From JAUUSJ01 sp964439395 (lineage in GTDB: Bacteria > Bacillota > Clostridia > Lachnospirales > Lachnospiraceae), in contig CAYTNV010000028.1 of assembly GCA_964439395.1 (NCBI GenBank), positions 1 to 51,594 of the forward strand: 51,594 nt of DNA, read 5' to 3'. Under the pieces are notes generated by a model. It was not told the origin of the DNA, searched no databases, and saw only the letters and a program-made list of their open reading frames with translations. Numbering within the stretch: position 1 is the first letter of the stretch; every line of letters starts with the position of its first letter. Of the stretch, positions 8,377 through 17,872 are shown piece after piece. The translations under genes were made by a program, and so were the position numbers.

Positions 8377-11019
8377 CTAGTTTACACCAAGCTGAGCAAG
8401 TCGCTCTTTTACCTGATCCATCATCTTTTGATATTTCTCTAATTTTGCTTTTTCTTCTTCTATCTTCTTGGCTGGAGCCTTGCTCATAAATTTCTCATTA
8501 TTTAACATGCCATTTACACGTTTTAGCTCTCCAACTAATTTTTTCTCTTCTTTTTTGAGTCTCTCGATTTCCTTTTCTTTATCAATTAACTCTTCAAGCG
8601 GCATATACATAGTAGCTGTGGATGTCACTGCGGAAACAGCATCATCTTCAATTCCCGCCTTATCTGCCTGTACGATAACTTCACTTGCATATCCAAGTGT
8701 AGCGAAAAATACCTTACTACTTTCAAAAATACCGCGAATATTTTCTGCCTGTGCTGTTACATATACTTTTGCCTTCTTGCTTGGCGGCACATTCATCTGA
8801 GCGCGTATATTTCTGATTATGCGAACTGCCTCCTTGATTGTCTCTACTGCAAACTCTTCCTCTGCAAAATTATACTCTTCTTTATACTCTGGCCAAGAAG
8901 AAATCATAATAGATTCCTCCTCAGATAAATTACAGAAAATCTCTTCTGTAATAAATGGCATATATGGATGTAATAATTTTAACGCATCTGTAAGTACAGT
9001 TTTTAATGTCCAAAGAGCTGCTGCCTTTGTCTCATCATCATCATTATATAATCTAGGTTTTACCATCTCGATATACCAGTCACAGAACTCTTCCCAGATA
9101 AAATCATATAATTTCTGAACTGCGATACCGAGGTCATAATTTTCCATATTCTGTGTGACATCTTTTATGAGCGCATTCATCTTAGACAAAATCCATTTAT
9201 CTGCATCTGTCAAATCTTCTAATCTGACACCGCTTAAGTCGGCCTTTTCGATATTCATCATCATAAAGCGGGAAGCATTCCATACTTTATTGGCAAAATT
9301 TCTGCTCGCCTCAACTCTCTCCCAATAAAAACGCATATCATTTCCAGGGGCATTTCCTGTCACTAATGTGAAACGAAGCGCATCAGCACCATATTTATCG
9401 ATAACCTGAAGTGGGTCGATACCATTTCCAAGAGATTTACTCATCTTTCTACCCTGAGAATCTCTTACAAGTCCATGGAAAAGTACTGTATGGAATGGAG
9501 TCTTTCCTGTATACTCAAGTCCTGAAAATACCATACGAATAACCCAGAAAAAGACGATATCATATCCAGTCACTAATACATCTGTTGGATAAAAATAATC
9601 AAGCTCCTCCGTCTTTTCTGGCCAACCGAGAGTGGAGAATGGCCAAAGAGCTGAACTAAACCATGTATCAAGCGTATCCTCGTCCTGAGTCAAATGTGTA
9701 CAACCACATTTTGGGCAAACACTAGGAACTTCCTTCGCTACTACCGTCTCACCACATTCATCACAATAATAGGCTGGAATTCTATGTCCCCACCAAAGCT
9801 GTCTAGAAATACACCAATCCTTAATATTTTCTAGCCAATGTAAATAAATCTTGTCAAAGCGCTCTGGAACTAACTGCAATGTTCCCTTCTTTAATGTCTC
9901 GATTGCAGGCTTTGCAAGCTCTTCCATCTTTACAAACCACTGCTGTTTAATCATAGGCTCAATAATAGTCTTACATCTATCATGTGTTCCTACGTTATGC
10001 TCATGATCTTTAATTTTTACTAAATATCCCTGCTCTTCCAAATCTTTGACAATCGCTGCTCTTGCCTCATAACGATCCATACCAGCGTATTTTCCGCCAT
10101 GCTCATTGATTGTGGCATCATCATTCATTACATTGATTTCTTCTAACTTATGTCGCTTTCCAACCTCGAAATCGTTAGGGTCATGAGCAGGTGTGATTTT
10201 AACGGCACCTGTTCCGAATTCTTTATCTACATACTCATCTGCCACGATAGGAATTCTTCTCTCTACAAGTGGCAAGATAAGCTCTTTTCCAATTAAATCT
10301 TTATATCTCTCATCTTCTGGATGTACTGCAACTGCTGTATCGCCGAGCAATGTCTCAGGTCTTGTTGTTGCAATCTCAATTACTCCATCACCCTCTGCCA
10401 ATGGATAATTAATATGCCAAAAATGTCCTGCTTGATCGATATGCTCCACCTCTGCATCGGAGATAGATGTCTGGCAAACTGGACACCAGTTAATAATACG
10501 AGAACCTTTATAAATATACCCCTTCTCATACAATCGAACAAATACATCCGCAACTGCCTTCGAGCATCCCTCATCCATTGTAAAACGCTCTCTGTCCCAG
10601 TCACAAGAAGAACCAAGCTTACGAAGCTGACTTGTAATACGTCCTCCGTACTCTTTCTTCCATTCCCAAGCTCTCTCAAGGAATTTTTCTCGTCCAAGAT
10701 CTTCTTTTTCGATTCCCTCCTCGCGGAGCTTATCAATAATCTTAACCTCCGTTGCAATACTTGCGTGATCCGTTCCTGGCTGCCATAATGCGCTATAACC
10801 TTGCATTCTCTTAAAACGAATTAAAATATCTTGCAATGTATTATCAAGGGCATGTCCCATATGGAGCTGTCCTGTGATATTTGGTGGTGGCATTACGATT
10901 GTGAAAGGTTTCTTATCCCTATCTACTTCCGCATGGAAATATTTATTATCAATCCATTTTTGATACAACCTCTCCTCAATTTCAGAGGGGTTATACGTCT
11001 TGTCTAATTCTTTTGCCAT
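8377..11019 (-). CDS. valS: Valyl-tRNA synthetase
   Basis: Charges tRNA-Val. The 880-residue class I synthetase has the HIGH-type signature HMGH (about 53-56) after PPPNITGQL, the KMSKS motif (about residue 530), a large editing domain inserted in the catalytic fold, a CxxC-type zinc site (CDECG, then CPKCGC) and a C-terminal coiled-coil arm. The start was set at ATG 11019, six bases after GGAGGAAG; an upstream in-frame ATG would include the ribosome site. The 112-base leader is too short for a T-box riboswitch and shows no T-box sequence, so control appears to be by an ordinary promoter. Confidence 0.97.
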   Translation of the reverse strand: MAKELDKTYNPSEIEERLYQKWIDNKYFHAEVDRDKKPFTIVMPPPNITGQLHMGHALDNTLQDILIRFKRMQGYSALWQPGTDHASIATEVKIIDKLREEGIEKEDLGREKFLERAWEWKKEYGGRITSQLRKLGSSCDWDRERFTMDEGCSKAVADVFVRLYEKGYIYKGSRIINWCPVCQTSISDAEVEHIDQAGHFWHINYPLAEGDGVIEIATTRPETLLGDTAVAVHPEDERYKDLIGKELILPLVERRIPIVADEYVDKEFGTGAVKITPAHDPNDFEVGKRHKLEEINVMNDDATINEHGGKYAGMDRYEARAAIVKDLEEQGYLVKIKDHEHNVGTHDRCKTIIEPMIKQQWFVKMEELAKPAIETLKKGTLQLVPERFDKIYLHWLENIKDWCISRQLWWGHRIPAYYCDECGETVVAKEVPSVCPKCGCTHLTQDEDTLDTWFSSALWPFSTLGWPEKTEELDYFYPTDVLVTGYDIVFFWVIRMVFSGLEYTGKTPFHTVLFHGLVRDSQGRKMSKSLGNGIDPLQVIDKYGADALRFTLVTGNAPGNDMRFYWERVEASRNFANKVWNASRFMMMNIEKADLSGVRLEDLTDADKWILSKMNALIKDVTQNMENYDLGIAVQKLYDFIWEEFCDWYIEMVKPRLYNDDDETKAAALWTLKTVLTDALKLLHPYMPFITEEIFCNLSEEESIMISSWPEYKEEYNFAEEEFAVETIKEAVRIIRNIRAQMNVPPSKKAKVYVTAQAENIRGIFESSKVFFATLGYASEVIVQADKAGIEDDAVSAVTSTATMYMPLEELIDKEKEIERLKKEEKKLVGELKRVNGMLNNEKFMSKAPAKKIEEEKAKLEKYQKMMDQVKERLAQLGVN

Positions 11020-11095
11020 CTTTTCTTCCTCCATAAATCTATCTAAAGTCAAATAATGTCTAAAGCAACATTATTTACTCTTCTTACATTTCTAT

Positions 11096-11124
11096 AGAAT
11101 AGTATAAATTGAAAAACAATGCAA
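11096..11124 (-). promoter_or_regulatory. SigA-type promoter of valS
   Basis: On the minus strand TTGCAT is followed after 17 bases by TATTCT, about 75 bases upstream of the valS start codon and just after the stop codon of the preceding gene. A small dyad (AATAATGT with ACATTATT) lies in the leader. Confidence 0.5.
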
Positions 11125-11131
11125 GTATTTC

Positions 11132-11953
11132 TTATACTAATTCTGAGCGGAATTCTTTCTTCCATTTTTTCAAAATTTCTTTCTTTTTTCGAGCATAAGA
11201 TTCACTCTGTCCATTCTCCTTATTAAAAATCCCTCGCTGAAGTTTTAGATAATCGGATGTTCCCTTATAAGTTCGAGATGAGATATGAATTTCATCCAAA
11301 ATTGCACTGTATCTCTCTTTTGTAAGTCCCATCTCCTTTATCTTCCTCATCGCCTCTTCCTCTTTATTATTTATACATAACATTAAAAGATAGGAATTTA
11401 ACGATTTCTCTGCCCAAATCTTCTCATAGGCATTATAAAAACTCTCCTCAGCTTGGTCAAACTCAAAAGAGTACGCATAGGCGATACCACAATTATGATA
11501 AACTTTTCCTATAATTTCTTCGGTAATCTCTCTTTCCTCCTGCATCAAAATATAATCATAGCATTCCAATGCTCGCTCATACTTTTTATGGTAAAGGTAA
11601 ATATTACCCATCTCAAGCTTCTTCTCCCACATTTTCTTGCCAAGAGCGTCATCATACTCTTGCTCGATTTCTAAAATTTCTTGCTCATTGAAATAAACTC
11701 CATTATTTATAATCTCAAAAAGCATATCTCTCTTATTATGACAGTCTCGCACTTTATCTGCCAAAGACTTCATCTGCAACTGTTCTTCAATCCAATCTGC
11801 TAAACTTTCATCCTTTTTTGTATTCATCCAAAGCACTAAATAAGTTCTCAAAAAGAAACAGAGCTCCTCATATGAACTGACGGAAATTCCAATATCTGCA
11901 AATTCATAGCATTGTTCAGCTATCTTGGAACTACATAATAATATTCTTCCCAT
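11132..11953 (-). CDS. TPR-like helical protein of the DUF5716/DUF5717 operon
   Basis: A 273-residue, mostly helical soluble protein that I cannot name. The middle (about 110-190) contains TPR-like repeats, for example a helix ending YHKKYERALECYDYIL and another around AYSFEFDQAEESFYNAYEKI. The C-terminus is basic (KKKEILKKWKKE). There is no signal peptide or membrane segment. It is the last gene of a three-gene operon, nine bases after the Hsp70-like gene, and starts after GAGGTGAATC. By context it probably acts with the two larger partners. Confidence 0.75.
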   Translation of the reverse strand: MGRILLCSSKIAEQCYEFADIGISVSSYEELCFFLRTYLVLWMNTKKDESLADWIEEQLQMKSLADKVRDCHNKRDMLFEIINNGVYFNEQEILEIEQEYDDALGKKMWEKKLEMGNIYLYHKKYERALECYDYILMQEEREITEEIIGKVYHNCGIAYAYSFEFDQAEESFYNAYEKIWAEKSLNSYLLMLCINNKEEEAMRKIKEMGLTKERYSAILDEIHISSRTYKGTSDYLKLQRGIFNKENGQSESYARKKKEILKKWKKEFRSELV

Positions 11954-11962
11954 GATTCACCT

Positions 11963-13045
11963 CTATGATAATAATGTAAATTGTTTCATAAATACTTTAT
12001 TTGTGGCTGGATAGATTAGACCAAATCCCAAATCTCTAACTAAAATCTGTCCCTGATTTGCTCCTTGAAATTTAATCTCTATCTCAAGTCTCGTCGTCTT
12101 ATCTGGTCTTGCTGGAAGAGAAGAAATTTCTAGAATCTCTTTTTGCATCTCATCTGCAAATCGATTTTTAAATAAAAATTCAATTCGACTTCCGTGGTCT
12201 AATATAACTTCAATTTTCCCTCTCGTATTATACCATTCTTTCCCACATTCTGTAATAGTAATAAACTGCTCGTTCTCTCCATCCCCACTTAAAATTCCAA
12301 TATCGTGAATCACCAAATCTCTTGCTTTTACAATCGGCTCTTCTCCCAATTCTCTCTCTTTATCCTTATAAGCTCCAAAAAAACAAGCTCCATTCGAATA
12401 TAAATTTTCTCCTAAAAAGACTCTTCTTCCTGAGCATAAAACTTTCAAAGACTTTTTCATCCAATTCCCATAAAATCCTGATCCGGTAAGGAATACACTT
12501 GTAATTGCCTCCTTGCCGATTACTTTTCTAATGACTTTAGAAAAGACATCATCTCTGCTATCTAATGTCCCTGAAAATAGAGTTGGGACAGATACATCCA
12601 TCTCTGTAAGCTGAATCTGCATTGGAACAGACCTCTGAATAATTTCCATTTTTCTACAAATAATTTTATCTCTTCCGTAATCAAAAAGTAATACTCTATG
12701 ATCCCAAATTTTTTCTTCTTGCCGATAAATATAATGCAAATATGCGGTTTCCTGTGTGATAATCGAAATCTTTTGCTTTGGAACACCGAGTCTAGTGGCA
12801 AGCTCTATATAGCCTTGTCTCACCTTCTTTGTCGTCTCATCTGTTGTAAAGATTACTTTCTTTACCTGTTCCATTCGGATTTCCTTTTCTAAAAAAACCT
12901 GCGCTATCTGTTCGTATAAATCATCTTTATACTGCTTAATAATCTCAATTGGCTCCTTATAAATTTCTTGAAAAACACTTATTTGCACTTGATCGACTTT
13001 TATATCAATTCCAATGATATACATTAAATCTTTTTTTTCTGCCAT
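11963..13045 (-). CDS. DUF5716-like protein with Hsp70/actin-like fold
   Basis: A 360-residue protein whose first 230 residues carry the landmarks of an actin/Hsp70 nucleotide-binding domain: a phosphate-1 strand YIIGIDI (about 9-15), a phosphate-2-like strand VLLFDYGRDKI (about 118-128) and an adenosine-motif-like SVFLTGSG in the middle. The C-terminal part (about 240-360) is beta-rich. The invariant small residues of the phosphate loops are only partly kept, so ATPase activity is uncertain. From memory it matches the DUF5716 family, found beside DUF5717 in Clostridia. It lies between the 1,179-residue protein and the TPR protein. Confidence 0.7.
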   Translation of the reverse strand: MAEKKDLMYIIGIDIKVDQVQISVFQEIYKEPIEIIKQYKDDLYEQIAQVFLEKEIRMEQVKKVIFTTDETTKKVRQGYIELATRLGVPKQKISIITQETAYLHYIYRQEEKIWDHRVLLFDYGRDKIICRKMEIIQRSVPMQIQLTEMDVSVPTLFSGTLDSRDDVFSKVIRKVIGKEAITSVFLTGSGFYGNWMKKSLKVLCSGRRVFLGENLYSNGACFFGAYKDKERELGEEPIVKARDLVIHDIGILSGDGENEQFITITECGKEWYNTRGKIEVILDHGSRIEFLFKNRFADEMQKEILEISSLPARPDKTTRLEIEIKFQGANQGQILVRDLGFGLIYPATNKVFMKQFTLLS

Positions 13046-13113
13046 TTCTCATGCAACCTTTCTTTCTAGCTTTATATTATGACATCCACGGATTGCTCCG
13101 CATCCCCCCGATG

Positions 13114-16100
13114 TCATATCATCATTTCCAAATTATCATTTAGAACTTGTAACGTTTCTAGATATTGACCCATCTTTTGTTCTGCCTTCTTTTCATCGTC
13201 TTCCTCCAAAATCTGGTCAAGTAAGGCAAATCTCGTACCTTTCGTCTCCTCATATTTCTCATAGAAATTCTCAATCGTGATATATTCTTTGCCTCTTCGA
13301 ATCTTTCCATCTATCATAACATAGTAATCGAATTCTTCTTTTGAAAAAATATACATCTCATACACATAAATGCCATCAAATACTTCTCTCATCTGCACTT
13401 GATGGTTATACGTATCAATCTGATCTTTTAATGTATAGAAAAATTGCACGCTCTGATTGCTCTCTCCGTGATAAGTAACAAAAGTTTTTGCGAGAATTCC
13501 CTTTGGAAAATCCACAATATCTTTAAATTGAAGGAAGAAAGGAAACATCATATGGTTTCCAAACATTTCTTTCATAAGTACCTTAATAGTTTCTTTCGTC
13601 TCTTCACTTAGATTTTCTTTATCTGAATAATAGTATAAATATGCAACCTTACTCTTTAAATCTCTGACATGGCGATTTTTACATTCCTGTCCGAGAATCT
13701 CAAAAAAGCTCTCTGGAACTTTCTTACCCTCAATGAGATATCCACTTGCCACATAAGGGATATAGCTATAAATTACTTTACCCTCTGGCTCCTTCTCATA
13801 ATAAGACAAGAAAACTTCAAATACTTGATTTTCTTCCTCTGTCCTTGTAAAGAGAGCCTGAAGTAAAATTCTCTTTTCAAATTCAGCCTGCTCCATTTCC
13901 TCCCTCTTTGCCACATTCCAAATACTAAGCAAATCTGAGAGTTTACCAGCATAATGCTCCATCAAGTACTCTACTGTCTGGTTATCATACTGTTCTCCTA
14001 AAAATGCCTGATACGACATATTGGCAGTTAAATTATCACGCTGATTTTTCTGTATCTCTATTCCAAATTTAGACAAATGGTATAATTGCGCTTTATTCAT
14101 CTTGCCACTTCCATAGAGCTCTGTTCCAAAATAAGCGTTCTCAATCTCACCTGTAGTGACATAATAATCCATTAAAGTGCTTCGATAAATTGGACGTACA
14201 TGTTTATAAGTAATCTTTCCAAGATATTTCTTTAGATTATCGAACTCTTCTCTCTCATAATAATAATCTAGAATATACTCAATTGCTCGCTCCTTTACCC
14301 ACTGCTTTACATGGCGGTTATATAAAACAAGCGAACCTACCTGAACAAATTCTTCTGTTTTTTCCCCTGACTCTAGCATACTCTCCACGCTGTGAATGAG
14401 AACTCTCTCCTCCTCTAAGCATTGTTTTCTGCAAATATCCATATAATCTTCTTGATTTAATAAATCAATAATCTCATAATCGATACCCTTCATATACAAA
14501 TTTCCACTTTTATCTGTAAACCCAAGTGTATAGTTATTTGTACATAAATCAATATAACATTTTCCGTCAATCAGCGGAACATATATATTTTGTCCCTCCT
14601 CGTCATGTTTAACATAGACACCGCGCATATTCGTATTATGGCATACTAGTTTCTTGCGAAAAACAATATTTGGCACCAATTTTATAACGTCGTAATCTGT
14701 CTTATCCTGCAAAAACGTCTTATATAAAATTACAAGATATTCATTTACATTTCCAAGCATAAGCTGTTCTTTCATAAACTCTTGAATTTTTATCTCATAG
14801 GTATCATACACAAACTCATACTCTTCTTTATTTAAAAATACGTTCGTATAAAGATATGCTCTCTCCATATAGTCAAGACTATTACTGTACGTAAAATACG
14901 TAAGCAAGGTTTTTGGCAAAATCGGATATAAAGTATAGTCCATACTTCGAATATAATACTCATTTAATCCTATCAATTTTAAGTTCGCCGTAATTCCCTT
15001 CTCAAAATACGTATGATATTCTCTACCTATGCGATTGCCACGAATAAGCATAGAACAAATGGCAGATAAATAGACAGAATCTGCCTCAACCTGATAAAGG
15101 CTCTCCAAAATGCGGAATAATCTCTTACTAAAATGTTTTTCTTGGGATACAAGCTGAGTAAATCGATAAGATAAAGAGAATGAAATATATCCATAACGCA
15201 TTCCCCACTCAAATAATCCTATTTCAAAATCTCCGATCTGTTCCATAAAATTCGGATTTTGATTTAATAGCTCTAACGCTTCAAAATAAAGATAACATTT
15301 ACAGTATCCCTGTTTATAAAACTCTGTTATAATCTGATACTGACGATATTTATCTTGAATCAATTCTTTATCCAAATATACGAGGAAGAAAAAAGAAAGC
15401 GGTGTACATCTCTTCTCAAATGTATCTTGAATCTGGACAACTGCCTCTAAAATAGACGAGTGATCTTTTTTATACAGAGCCATCAAATAGTAATAATATT
15501 CTCGAATATCTCTAAGAGCAAGATACTCCTTTCTTCTTGCTTCTACCTTTCGTGCGAAAGACTCTACGCCTTCCTCCTGCCCTAAAATGGCGATATGAAA
15601 CCGAAGAAGTTCACAAAAATACGGCTCCTCATTCTTTCTCTCTAGTACAGAAACACTAGATTTTATACGACTTGCTGCTTCAAATAATTCACTCTTACCT
15701 GTTCTAAAAAGTAAATATTGCTTATATATTGTAAAATACGCCTTTTGAACTTCTAAATCTGTACGCTTTACAAAGACTACTTGTTCGTCCACAGATTTTT
15801 TATAGCGGATTGGAATAATAAGCTGCTCATAGGCGGTCTCCACAATCAATTCATCTTCTAAGCTTGTATTTTTCTCATAATGATCTGTCATAGAGACATT
15901 AATATATAAAATCTCCTCCTCAAAATCATTTGTTGTAAAACTCTGGCAGGAAGCTCTAAAATATCCTTTTTCCGTGCGAACATTTCCTTTTATATATCCC
16001 CACTCTGTCTTTTTAATACAAATAGCCTTATGTGTCTCTTCCTCGCTCAGAATAATTTTTTCTTCCTCAGACTGCAATTTTATAACTTCTTTACATCCTG

Positions 16101-16653
16101 CTGCTTTCAAGAATTCCTCTAAAATACAGTCTCTCTCTTTTCCTTTTACAAGCTCATAGTAAATTTCTCTTAAATGAATATCGTCTTTTAAAAATACATT
16201 GTAAAATTCTTCACAAAATAGAAGCTCTCTCGCCTCCACCCAATTTTCTGCCGCCAAATCGGCAAACTCTTCCAATGTATTAATTTTTCCATAACTACAT
16301 TTTAAAGTTGGAGCTACAATATTTACTTTATACGGAATCTCGTACTCTCCCGCATTTGTAATTAAATAAAAACTTCCTTCGATTTCTTGTCCCACTAGGG
16401 ATAATTTGCCTTTAAAAAAATAGAAAACTTCTACCTGTCTTCCCTCAATTACTTTATTCTTCACCTCAACAAGATCGTGCGTAGATATAATTTCTCCCAC
16501 AATCTCGCTCTCACAATCACTGGTCATAGAAAAAGAGCCTTCATAGGATGATCCAGCTTCTACTTCTATTTCTATATTCAAATCCGATAAAGTAATGGAA
16601 AACTTTTCTTGTTTTAACTGATACTTTGTCATCCATATAATTCTATCATTCAT
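13114..16653 (-). CDS. DUF5717-like large helical-repeat protein
   Basis: A 1,179-residue protein of unknown function, matching in size and neighbourhood the DUF5717 family. The first 340 residues look beta-rich, with Ig-like strands (FSITLSDLNIEIEVEAGSSY and similar). The long middle is helical with irregular TPR/SEL-like repeats, and the last 250 residues are again mixed (HHMMFPFFLQFKDIV-type segments, then IYVYEMYIFSKEEFDYYVMI). There is no signal peptide or membrane helix. The start follows AAAAGGAA by eight bases. A hairpin (TATGACATC with GATGTCATA, 13078-13118) overlaps the stop codon. It is the first gene of the operon with the Hsp70-like and TPR proteins, which suggests one cytoplasmic complex. 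Confidence 0.75.
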   Translation of the reverse strand: MNDRIIWMTKYQLKQEKFSITLSDLNIEIEVEAGSSYEGSFSMTSDCESEIVGEIISTHDLVEVKNKVIEGRQVEVFYFFKGKLSLVGQEIEGSFYLITNAGEYEIPYKVNIVAPTLKCSYGKINTLEEFADLAAENWVEARELLFCEEFYNVFLKDDIHLREIYYELVKGKERDCILEEFLKAAGCKEVIKLQSEEEKIILSEEETHKAICIKKTEWGYIKGNVRTEKGYFRASCQSFTTNDFEEEILYINVSMTDHYEKNTSLEDELIVETAYEQLIIPIRYKKSVDEQVVFVKRTDLEVQKAYFTIYKQYLLFRTGKSELFEAASRIKSSVSVLERKNEEPYFCELLRFHIAILGQEEGVESFARKVEARRKEYLALRDIREYYYYLMALYKKDHSSILEAVVQIQDTFEKRCTPLSFFFLVYLDKELIQDKYRQYQIITEFYKQGYCKCYLYFEALELLNQNPNFMEQIGDFEIGLFEWGMRYGYISFSLSYRFTQLVSQEKHFSKRLFRILESLYQVEADSVYLSAICSMLIRGNRIGREYHTYFEKGITANLKLIGLNEYYIRSMDYTLYPILPKTLLTYFTYSNSLDYMERAYLYTNVFLNKEEYEFVYDTYEIKIQEFMKEQLMLGNVNEYLVILYKTFLQDKTDYDVIKLVPNIVFRKKLVCHNTNMRGVYVKHDEEGQNIYVPLIDGKCYIDLCTNNYTLGFTDKSGNLYMKGIDYEIIDLLNQEDYMDICRKQCLEEERVLIHSVESMLESGEKTEEFVQVGSLVLYNRHVKQWVKERAIEYILDYYYEREEFDNLKKYLGKITYKHVRPIYRSTLMDYYVTTGEIENAYFGTELYGSGKMNKAQLYHLSKFGIEIQKNQRDNLTANMSYQAFLGEQYDNQTVEYLMEHYAGKLSDLLSIWNVAKREEMEQAEFEKRILLQALFTRTEEENQVFEVFLSYYEKEPEGKVIYSYIPYVASGYLIEGKKVPESFFEILGQECKNRHVRDLKSKVAYLYYYSDKENLSEETKETIKVLMKEMFGNHMMFPFFLQFKDIVDFPKGILAKTFVTYHGESNQSVQFFYTLKDQIDTYNHQVQMREVFDGIYVYEMYIFSKEEFDYYVMIDGKIRRGKEYITIENFYEKYEETKGTRFALLDQILEEDDEKKAEQKMGQYLETLQVLNDNLEMMI

Positions 16654-16698
16654 ACTTTTTTTCCTTTTCTAATTTACCTTTTCGTCCTTACTTTTTTT

Positions 16699-16707
16699 AG
16701 TATAGCA
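16699..16707 (-). promoter_or_regulatory. Extended -10 promoter of the DUF5717 operon
   Basis: On the minus strand TGCTATACT matches an extended -10 element (TGn then TATACT), about 45 bases before the start codon. The -35 region is poor. Confidence 0.4.
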
Positions 16708-16826
16708 AATTCTTATAAATTTTTCATCCTCTTTTCGCATTTTATTTTTGAATCTCTACTTTTATGAAAAATTCTTGCTTTCTTTCTTAAAATTTGTTCA
16801 GAAATGAGAAATATAGATGAAAAAAC

Positions 16827-16936
16827 GGTCTTCTGACGGATGGCGTCTCCTTCCAAAAAAACATTCTACTTCACCTATTTCAAAAAGTATATTTTATGAA
16901 ACAGTGTGAGAGACGCCGAGAGAGCAAGCAGGTATA
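16827..16936. repeat. Dispersed intergenic repeat, copy 2
   Basis: The first 75 bases resemble 47-122 (GGTCTTCTG, TGGCGTCTCCT, CCAAAAAA). The last 35 bases (GAAACAGTGTGAGAGACGCC, then GAGAGAGCAAGCAGG) match the left half of the palindromic element at 41231-41312. It therefore joins two repeat families in one intergenic gap. Nothing else but the two divergent promoters was seen in 16654-17069. Confidence 0.6.
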
Positions 16937-16990
16937 GGCTAAATATTATCAAAAATCTTATTTTGCCATTCATAGTAAATTATATTTTTC

Positions 16991-17019
16991 TTGAGGGATT
17001 TTTACTTTTTTGCTATACT
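16991..17019 (+). promoter_or_regulatory. SigA-type promoter of the LUD gene
   Basis: TTGAGG is followed after 17 bases by TATACT, with an extended -10 TGC, about 50 bases upstream of the start codon. Confidence 0.6.
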
Positions 17020-17069
17020 GAAAGTGAAAAAATTTATCAAATTTAAGATGAAACGAAAGGAAGGATAAC

Positions 17070-17708
17070 ATGACACCAAAACAACAGGCAAAAAAATTAT
17101 TAGCTGAGAAACTAATAGAGAAGATGGAAAAACGCCGCTTTGAAGTAAGCTATGTACAGACTAAGGAAGAAGCTTTAGAAAAAGTAAAATCATACCTAAA
17201 AAAAGGCTCCTCTGTCACATGGGGCGGGTCTATGTCCCTAGCTGAGATTGGATTTAATAATTTTATAAAAGACAACCAAGACTATATCGTACTCGACAGA
17301 GACAAGGCAAAAAAAGACGGAACAATAAAAGAGTTTTTCAAAGATGCCTACCTTGCTGACTATTTTCTTATGAGTTCTAACGCTATCACGATGGACGGAG
17401 AACTTATCAATATCGACGGAAACGGAAACCGTGTCTCCCTTCTTTGCCATGGTCCTGAAAACGTAATTATCGTTGCAAGCATGAACAAGATAGCAAATAA
17501 TGTGGACGACGCAATTGCAAGAATTAAGAGAGAAGCCTGTCCTCCTAATACAATTCGCCTCGGATGTAAAACCCCTTGCGCTATAACAGGCATCTGCGGC
17601 GATTGTCTAAGTCCAGACTGTATCTGCGCTCAGACAGTGATTACCCGTTTTTCCAGGGTACCTGGCCGTATTAAAGTGATTTTAGTTGAAGAAGAATTAG
17701 GATTTTAA
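17070..17708 (+). CDS. LUD-domain protein (LutC/DUF162-like)
   Basis: A 212-residue protein with the LUD fold used by the lactate utilisation protein LutC and its relatives. Visible signatures are the N-terminal helix TPKQQAKKLLAEKLIEKME, the SVTWGGSMSLAEIG segment (about 50-63), SSNAITMDGELINIDG (about 108-123) and a cysteine-rich C-terminal region with six cysteines around 165-190. There is no lutA or lutB gene here, so this solo form is unlikely to be a lactate dehydrogenase subunit; its role is unknown. It has its own promoter and a strong terminator, and the start follows AAAGGAAGG. Confidence 0.85.
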   Translation: MTPKQQAKKLLAEKLIEKMEKRRFEVSYVQTKEEALEKVKSYLKKGSSVTWGGSMSLAEIGFNNFIKDNQDYIVLDRDKAKKDGTIKEFFKDAYLADYFLMSSNAITMDGELINIDGNGNRVSLLCHGPENVIIVASMNKIANNVDDAIARIKREACPPNTIRLGCKTPCAITGICGDCLSPDCICAQTVITRFSRVPGRIKVILVEEELGF

Positions 17709-17723
17709 GAAATTACTATACAT

Positions 17724-17772
17724 AAAATACCACGCAGTATTTCTTTTTTTGAAATACCGCATGGTATTTTTT
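17724..17772. terminator. Terminator between the LUD gene and glyA
   Basis: A long stem (17724-17743 with 17751-17770, 18 of 20 paired) encloses a T7 loop and is followed by TTTTTT. The A-run at its start means it could also work for glyA on the other strand. Confidence 0.8.
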
Positions 17773-17872
17773 ATGCATTATTCTAATGGTCTGACTCTTT
17801 TTAGTAGCTCTATAAAATCCCTTTAAAAAATCTTTTTTATTTCTTTTTAAGTGAAATATCGTTTCTTCCTAC

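Noticed and set aside
10380..10757. Minus-strand open frame of 125 codons
   Set aside because: It lies in another frame wholly inside valS and has no independent signals.
11020..11131. T-box riboswitch upstream of valS
   Set aside because: The leader is only about 110 bases and contains neither the T-box core nor an antiterminator; an ordinary promoter is visible.
17070..17708. Lactate utilisation operon lutABC
   Set aside because: Only a solo LUD protein is present; no Fe-S lutA or lutB partner is adjacent.
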